Source: Cohnella rhizosphaerae
GTDB taxonomy: Bacteria > Bacillota > Bacilli > Paenibacillales > Paenibacillaceae
Length of the DNA: 64,000 nucleotides
Direction: 5' to 3'
Assembly (NCBI RefSeq): GCF_029525575.1
Contig: NZ_JAPDIA010000003.1
Span: 1,356,214-1,420,213 of the forward strand
Shown here: one piece after another, positions 60,661 to 64,000 of the stretch
How the letters are laid out: the number at the start of each line of letters is the position of its first letter
How positions within the stretch are numbered: position 1 is the first letter of the stretch
Position numbers and translations under genes: made by a program
The notes under the pieces: model-generated
The model's database searches: none
The model's input: the letters and a program-made list of their open reading frames with translations, nothing else
What the model was told of the DNA's origin: nothing

Positions 60661-63646
60661 GTCTGGCCGGGCCGATCAGCCCCGCAGGCGCCGGCGTCCG
60701 GCGGCCGAAGGCCTCGTCCCGGAAAAAGCCGCCGAGCGTGTTGGTGATCTCCGCTCTAATGCGGCCGCCGGAAGACAGCCAATGCAGCGGAAACGTCCAG
60801 CGGTACGGCGGACAGATGGCCGGAGCCAGCTTATGGCCGTTCACGGAGACGGCCGCGAGTTCGCCGACTTCGCCGAGGTCGAGCAGACCGCATAGCTCGG
60901 CGACCTCCAGCGCGCCGTCTCCTGGCTCGGCATCGAGAGGCACGAGCGCATCCCCGATCGGTCCGAGCTCTATCTCATAGACGAGGGTGCCTGAAAAGGC
61001 GGCCAGCTCCGGGCAGGCGTGCCAATCGCCAACGCCGAGCGCCGATAGGTCGGCGGGGACCGGCAGGCTGCCGGACCGCGACAGGTCGGCCGACAGCGGA
61101 GCCCCTTCGAGCGGCGTGCGGCATTCGACGACGCGCCAGTCGTGAAGGGCGAGCTCCGCGATCGTATGCGCCGGCGGCGTTCCGGCCGGCCGCCCCGCGC
61201 CCGCAGGCTCGTCGAACATCGCTTCGGCTGCGGGCGCTGCTGTCTCCGCGGGCTTCAGCACGACGAACACCGCTTCATAAGGCTCGAGCCGGAGCCGGAC
61301 GACGACACTGCCATCGCCAGCGACACCGCCATCGTCAGCCACATTGCCGTCATCGACACCGCCATCTTCAGCCACACTGCCGTCATCGACACCGCCATCG
61401 TCAGCCACACTGCCGCCACCGTCGCCATCTGTACGATCGCCGTCAAAGTCGCCGCCGCCCCGAGATTTGCCTGCGGCGGGCTCGATCCGGCCGTCCATCG
61501 GGTGCCAGAGCTCGGGCGCGCCCGAGCCCGGCAGCGCGACCTCGCCGTCGAAGACCGATTCCACGCCCTCGTTGCGCAGGAAAAAGATATCGAGCGCCCC
61601 GCGCCGATAATGGCAGTAGCGCAAATCCGCAAACGGCGCCCCGATGCCGATGCCTGGCGCGACCGTCTCGCGCAGCGCGGCGCCAAGCGCCTCCGCGGGA
61701 GCGGCACGGACGCCGCCAGCCGCGGCCGCTGCCGCCAGCTCCGCCCGAAGCGCCGCATGCTGCCCTTCGCATTCGGACGCGGGAATCCCGCCTACGGCCA
61801 ATATACGCCCGCCCGCCTCCGCGAAGGCGCGCAGCCGAGCGGCTGCGGCCAGCGGAAGCGTCTCGACGCCGGGCAGCACGATCGCCCGGAAGCGCTCGCG
61901 GCCGATCAGCAGCTCGCCGTCGCTTATAAGGCAGCGCGACTCGTCCGCCAGCATATCGCAGGACAAAATATCGAAGTCGTACTGGTCTTCGGACAGCAGG
62001 CGGCATACCTCGTCCAGCCGGTCGTTATCCCCGCACCAATGCGACTCCGCCGGATACAGCACGGCTACGGGGGCGACATGATCGCCCTCCTTCAGCATCA
62101 GGCACGAACGGTTCGCGTAGTCCGCCCACTGCCGGAAGTAAGGCCACTGCGGGTTGCGCCCGCCCGCGTAGAAATGCGGCGGACAGTCCGGATCGGGGAA
62201 CAGCGGCGAAAAAGCGTGCGGAACGTACCAGTTCGTGCCCCGCGCCGTCATCCAGTCGGTCAGCCACTTCATCTCGCGCAGTCCGAGGTCCCAGCCGTAC
62301 GCGCCGAAGTTTTCGCACATGACCAGGTTCGTGCCGACCTCCAGATGCGCGGCGGACTGCGCCAGCTTGGGCAGCGTGAAGTGAAAGAAAGCCGGGTAAG
62401 GCGCGTCGCGGTAGTGGCGCCACTGCGGATACTGCTCCTCGTACGGCGTCCGCTTCTGCTCCGAGTCGAGCTGGCGCAGCACGAAGTCGTACCCGCCCAT
62501 ATCGAAATGCTTCGTCGCGCGGAAAAAATGGCCGACGCCGTAACCGTGATGCATATGCGCGTGATTGTCTTCGACGACGTGTCCGATGAAGGCGACACCG
62601 TGGCGATGGCACCAAGCCTGGAGGCGTCCGAAAAAGTTCGCCGAAAACAAGCGCGTCATGACATCCATAAAGTCGTAGCGCACCGGAGGGAGGGCTCCCC
62701 GGGCAAACTCCGCGTTCGCGGACGCGCGGGCGTCGCCCGCCTCTTGCCAGAGCAGGTCGGCCCAGTCGAGTAGCTCGTAGCCTTTGGCGTCGGCAAACGT
62801 TTCGGCCAACGGGGCGGTCCAAGGGAAGCATGGCGTATCCTCGCCGAACAGCGCGTCGTAGGAGCCGAAGTTCTCGAAGCTCGTCTCGTCGCCGAAAAAG
62901 CCCTTGATCGTCGTCCCCCAATACGGAGCGAATCTGCGCCGGGTCTCCTCGTAAGTCAGCTCGATAAAGCGATCCGTGACCTCGGGATCGATATAGTCGA
63001 CCATCCGGTCGAACATTCGCCCGCTCCAGGAAGGCGTCAGGCCGATGACATGCACCGTCCATAGCTCGCCACCGGCGTCATCCCCGTTTTGTACTCCGTC
63101 CCCGTCTCCATGGTGGTCGCCGTCTCGCCGGATCTCATCCCTCCAGGACGCGAACTCCCGCTCCGTCGGGAAGACGACCCGTTTGCCGCCGTCTGCCGGA
63201 CCGGACGTGCAGATGATGCGCAGCAACGTCTCCATCGGATGCGCGTCGTCTCCCGGCGGAAGCGCATAGGCCGAAGCGCCGTCCCACTGCGACGTTCGCT
63301 TGATCAGCACGCGCATCCGGTACTGCGGGTGTCCCTCCAGCACACGGCCGCCGGCAATGCCGGAAGGATAATATTCCTCGTCGAAAATCCAGACGTCCAT
63401 GCCGCGCGCCGCGGCCTCGTCCAAGCAGTAGCCGACGTCGCGCCACCAGCGATCGCCGAGGTAGTCGCTATGCGGCCGGGACTCGATGATGAAGCCCCCC
63501 GAGCCGGCATCGTCCATGGCCGCAATCTCCGCGCGGATGACGGATTCGGTCTCCCGCTCGTCTCCGTGCAGCCACAGCAGCGGATACAGGCTGCGCGGCG
63601 GGTTGGCGGACTGGAATGCGGCCCGCAGTTTGCCATACTCGCTCAT
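60620..63646 (-). CDS. GH106-like alpha-L-rhamnosidase family protein
   Basis: Intact frame of about 1008 residues from ATG 63646 (GGAG upstream; a TTG at 63664 is an alternative). The N-terminal barrel has 'FIIESRPHSDYLGDRWWRDV', 'WIFDEEYYPSGIAGG', 'TTIKGFFGDETSFENFG' and 'FIGHVVEDNHAHMHHGYGVG', with Glu/Asp residues placed as in GH106-type barrels. Then a flavodoxin-like domain ('FRAIVLPGVETLP') and C-terminal beta-sandwiches ('WTFPLHWLSSGGRIRAEITN'). Two Asp/Gly-rich insertions are present: about 63065-63125 and a 33-bp tandem repeat at 61310-61420. No signal peptide, so it acts on imported oligosaccharides. The stop codon and last ~12 codons lie in the outermost unit of array 5. Confidence 0.78.
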   Translation of the reverse strand: MSEYGKLRAAFQSANPPRSLYPLLWLHGDERETESVIRAEIAAMDDAGSGGFIIESRPHSDYLGDRWWRDVGYCLDEAAARGMDVWIFDEEYYPSGIAGGRVLEGHPQYRMRVLIKRTSQWDGASAYALPPGDDAHPMETLLRIICTSGPADGGKRVVFPTEREFASWRDEIRRDGDHHGDGDGVQNGDDAGGELWTVHVIGLTPSWSGRMFDRMVDYIDPEVTDRFIELTYEETRRRFAPYWGTTIKGFFGDETSFENFGSYDALFGEDTPCFPWTAPLAETFADAKGYELLDWADLLWQEAGDARASANAEFARGALPPVRYDFMDVMTRLFSANFFGRLQAWCHRHGVAFIGHVVEDNHAHMHHGYGVGHFFRATKHFDMGGYDFVLRQLDSEQKRTPYEEQYPQWRHYRDAPYPAFFHFTLPKLAQSAAHLEVGTNLVMCENFGAYGWDLGLREMKWLTDWMTARGTNWYVPHAFSPLFPDPDCPPHFYAGGRNPQWPYFRQWADYANRSCLMLKEGDHVAPVAVLYPAESHWCGDNDRLDEVCRLLSEDQYDFDILSCDMLADESRCLISDGELLIGRERFRAIVLPGVETLPLAAAARLRAFAEAGGRILAVGGIPASECEGQHAALRAELAAAAAAGGVRAAPAEALGAALRETVAPGIGIGAPFADLRYCHYRRGALDIFFLRNEGVESVFDGEVALPGSGAPELWHPMDGRIEPAAGKSRGGGDFDGDRTDGDGGGSVADDGGVDDGSVAEDGGVDDGNVADDGGVAGDGSVVVRLRLEPYEAVFVVLKPAETAAPAAEAMFDEPAGAGRPAGTPPAHTIAELALHDWRVVECRTPLEGAPLSADLSRSGSLPVPADLSALGVGDWHACPELAAFSGTLVYEIELGPIGDALVPLDAEPGDGALEVAELCGLLDLGEVGELAAVSVNGHKLAPAICPPYRWTFPLHWLSSGGRIRAEITNTLGGFFRDEAFGRRTPAPAGLIGPARLMLQSQHQAQVGL
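61310..61420. repeat. 33-bp in-frame tandem repeat inside the GH106-like gene
   Basis: Units start at 61328, 61361 and 61394 (the last partial), with diverged sequence before. They encode an 11-residue repeat of the type 'DGGVDDGSVAE' on the minus strand. This looks like a variable-number repeat forming a flexible acidic loop between two beta domains. Confidence 0.85.
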
Positions 63647-63673
63647 GATATCGTCACGCTCCAAACCGTATTC

Positions 63674-63703
63674 GTTTTGGTCCTGACTGTTTTGGTCCTG
63701 ACT
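63674..63703. repeat. Short 15-bp direct repeat
   Basis: GTTTTGGTCCTGACT occurs twice in tandem, between the GH106-like gene start and the end of the AraC gene (both minus strand). It may be a replication slip or a double protein site in the 98-bp gap. Confidence 0.6.
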
Positions 63704-63744
63704 ATCGTTTGCTCTCGATCCGATCTGTCTTCGCCCTTGCCGGT

Positions 63745-64000
63745 CTATGTCCGGCAGCGCGACTCGCGCATTCGCGCCCGGTACTCTTGCGGACTCGTCT
63801 CGTACTTGTCGGCGAACAGTCTGGAGAAGTAGCGCGAGTTGGGAATGCCGACGCCGGCGGCGACCTCGTATATTTTCAGATCCGTGCGCAGCAGCAGCTC
63901 GCGGGCGCGCTCCAGCCGGTAATCCTGCAAGTAATCGGAAAAGCTCTGACCCGTCTCTTGCCGAAACAGCGCGCCGAACCAGCTTGGGCTCAGGCTGACA
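63745..64000 (-). CDS. AraC-family regulator, C-terminal part (truncated by window end)
   Basis: Only the C-terminal HTH region lies in the window. Read on the minus strand from 64000 it begins 'SLSPSWFGALFRQETGQSF' and continues 'RLERARELLLRTDLKIYEVA', with the second HTH and signature 'YFSRLFADKYETSPQEY'. Stop at 63745. It precedes the GH106-like gene by about 98 bp on the same strand and probably controls it, either as an AraC protein or as the output domain of a YesN-type regulator. Confidence 0.88.
   Translation of the reverse strand, partial: VSLSPSWFGALFRQETGQSFSDYLQDYRLERARELLLRTDLKIYEVAAGVGIPNSRYFSRLFADKYETSPQEYRARMRESRCRT

Overview
The window looks like a chromosomal carbohydrate-utilisation region of a GC-rich member of the Paenibacillaceae (Cohnella- or Paenibacillus-like). 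The sequence signs are strong AGGAGG ribosome sites, Gram-positive lipoprotein signals, S-layer-homology (SLH) anchors on very large secreted enzymes, LplB/YtcP-type sugar permeases, YesM/YesN two-component systems and CcpA-type cre-like sites. No rRNA, tRNA, insertion sequence, phage gene or CRISPR/cas gene was seen.

Layout. 1-10.1 kb: truncated YesN-type regulator, sugar-binding lipoprotein, an uncharacterised barrel-like protein, a secreted GH99/WbsX-like enzyme with four carbohydrate-binding modules, and a GHL6-type glycosidase. 10.2-10.8 kb: array 1. 11.1-18.8 kb: two permeases, lipoprotein, membrane-bound AraC regulator and a heparinase II/III-like protein. 19.1-22.4 kb: SLH-anchored beta-helix protein. 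22.5-25.8 kb: AraC regulator divergent from two Gfo/Idh/MocA oxidoreductases. 26.0-27.8 kb: three small membrane proteins. 27.9-30.3 kb: a second membrane AraC regulator. 30.4-33.3 kb (minus): methyltransferase, DedA, response regulator and kinase, tightly packed. 33.5-33.8 kb: array 2. 34.1-38.7 kb: two permeases, lipoprotein and a mutarotase-like protein. 38.8-39.4 kb: array 3. 39.5-45.7 kb: large secreted protein and a GH36 alpha-galactosidase. 45.8-46.2 kb: array 4. 46.3-60.3 kb: two permeases, lipoprotein, a ~2065-residue SLH enzyme, YesM/YesN pair and a GH105/GH88 hydrolase. 60.4-60.7 kb: array 5. 60.6-64 kb (minus): GH106-like rhamnosidase and a truncated AraC regulator.

How it works together (inference). 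SLH-anchored and secreted enzymes cut complex, probably uronate-, rhamnose- and galactose-containing plant or microbial polysaccharides. Oligosaccharides are bound by four lipoproteins and imported by three permease pairs that have no ATPase gene here, so they presumably share an MsmX-like ATPase. Cytoplasmic glycosidases, a mutarotase-like protein and dehydrogenases finish the job. YesMN and AraC regulators plus cre-like sites give induction and catabolite repression.

Two features stand out. First, five intergenic tandem arrays all have a unit of 51 or 52 bp (or 17 bp, one third of 51), and three of them form hairpins with a T-rich loop; one shows a compensatory base change. They sit exactly between the sugar modules. 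Second, 19 genes carry 35 frame breaks. Every break is one surplus base, 32 of the 35 in a homopolymer run of four or more, which points to systematic sequence error rather than real gene decay. Coordinates for those genes span the whole repaired reading frame.
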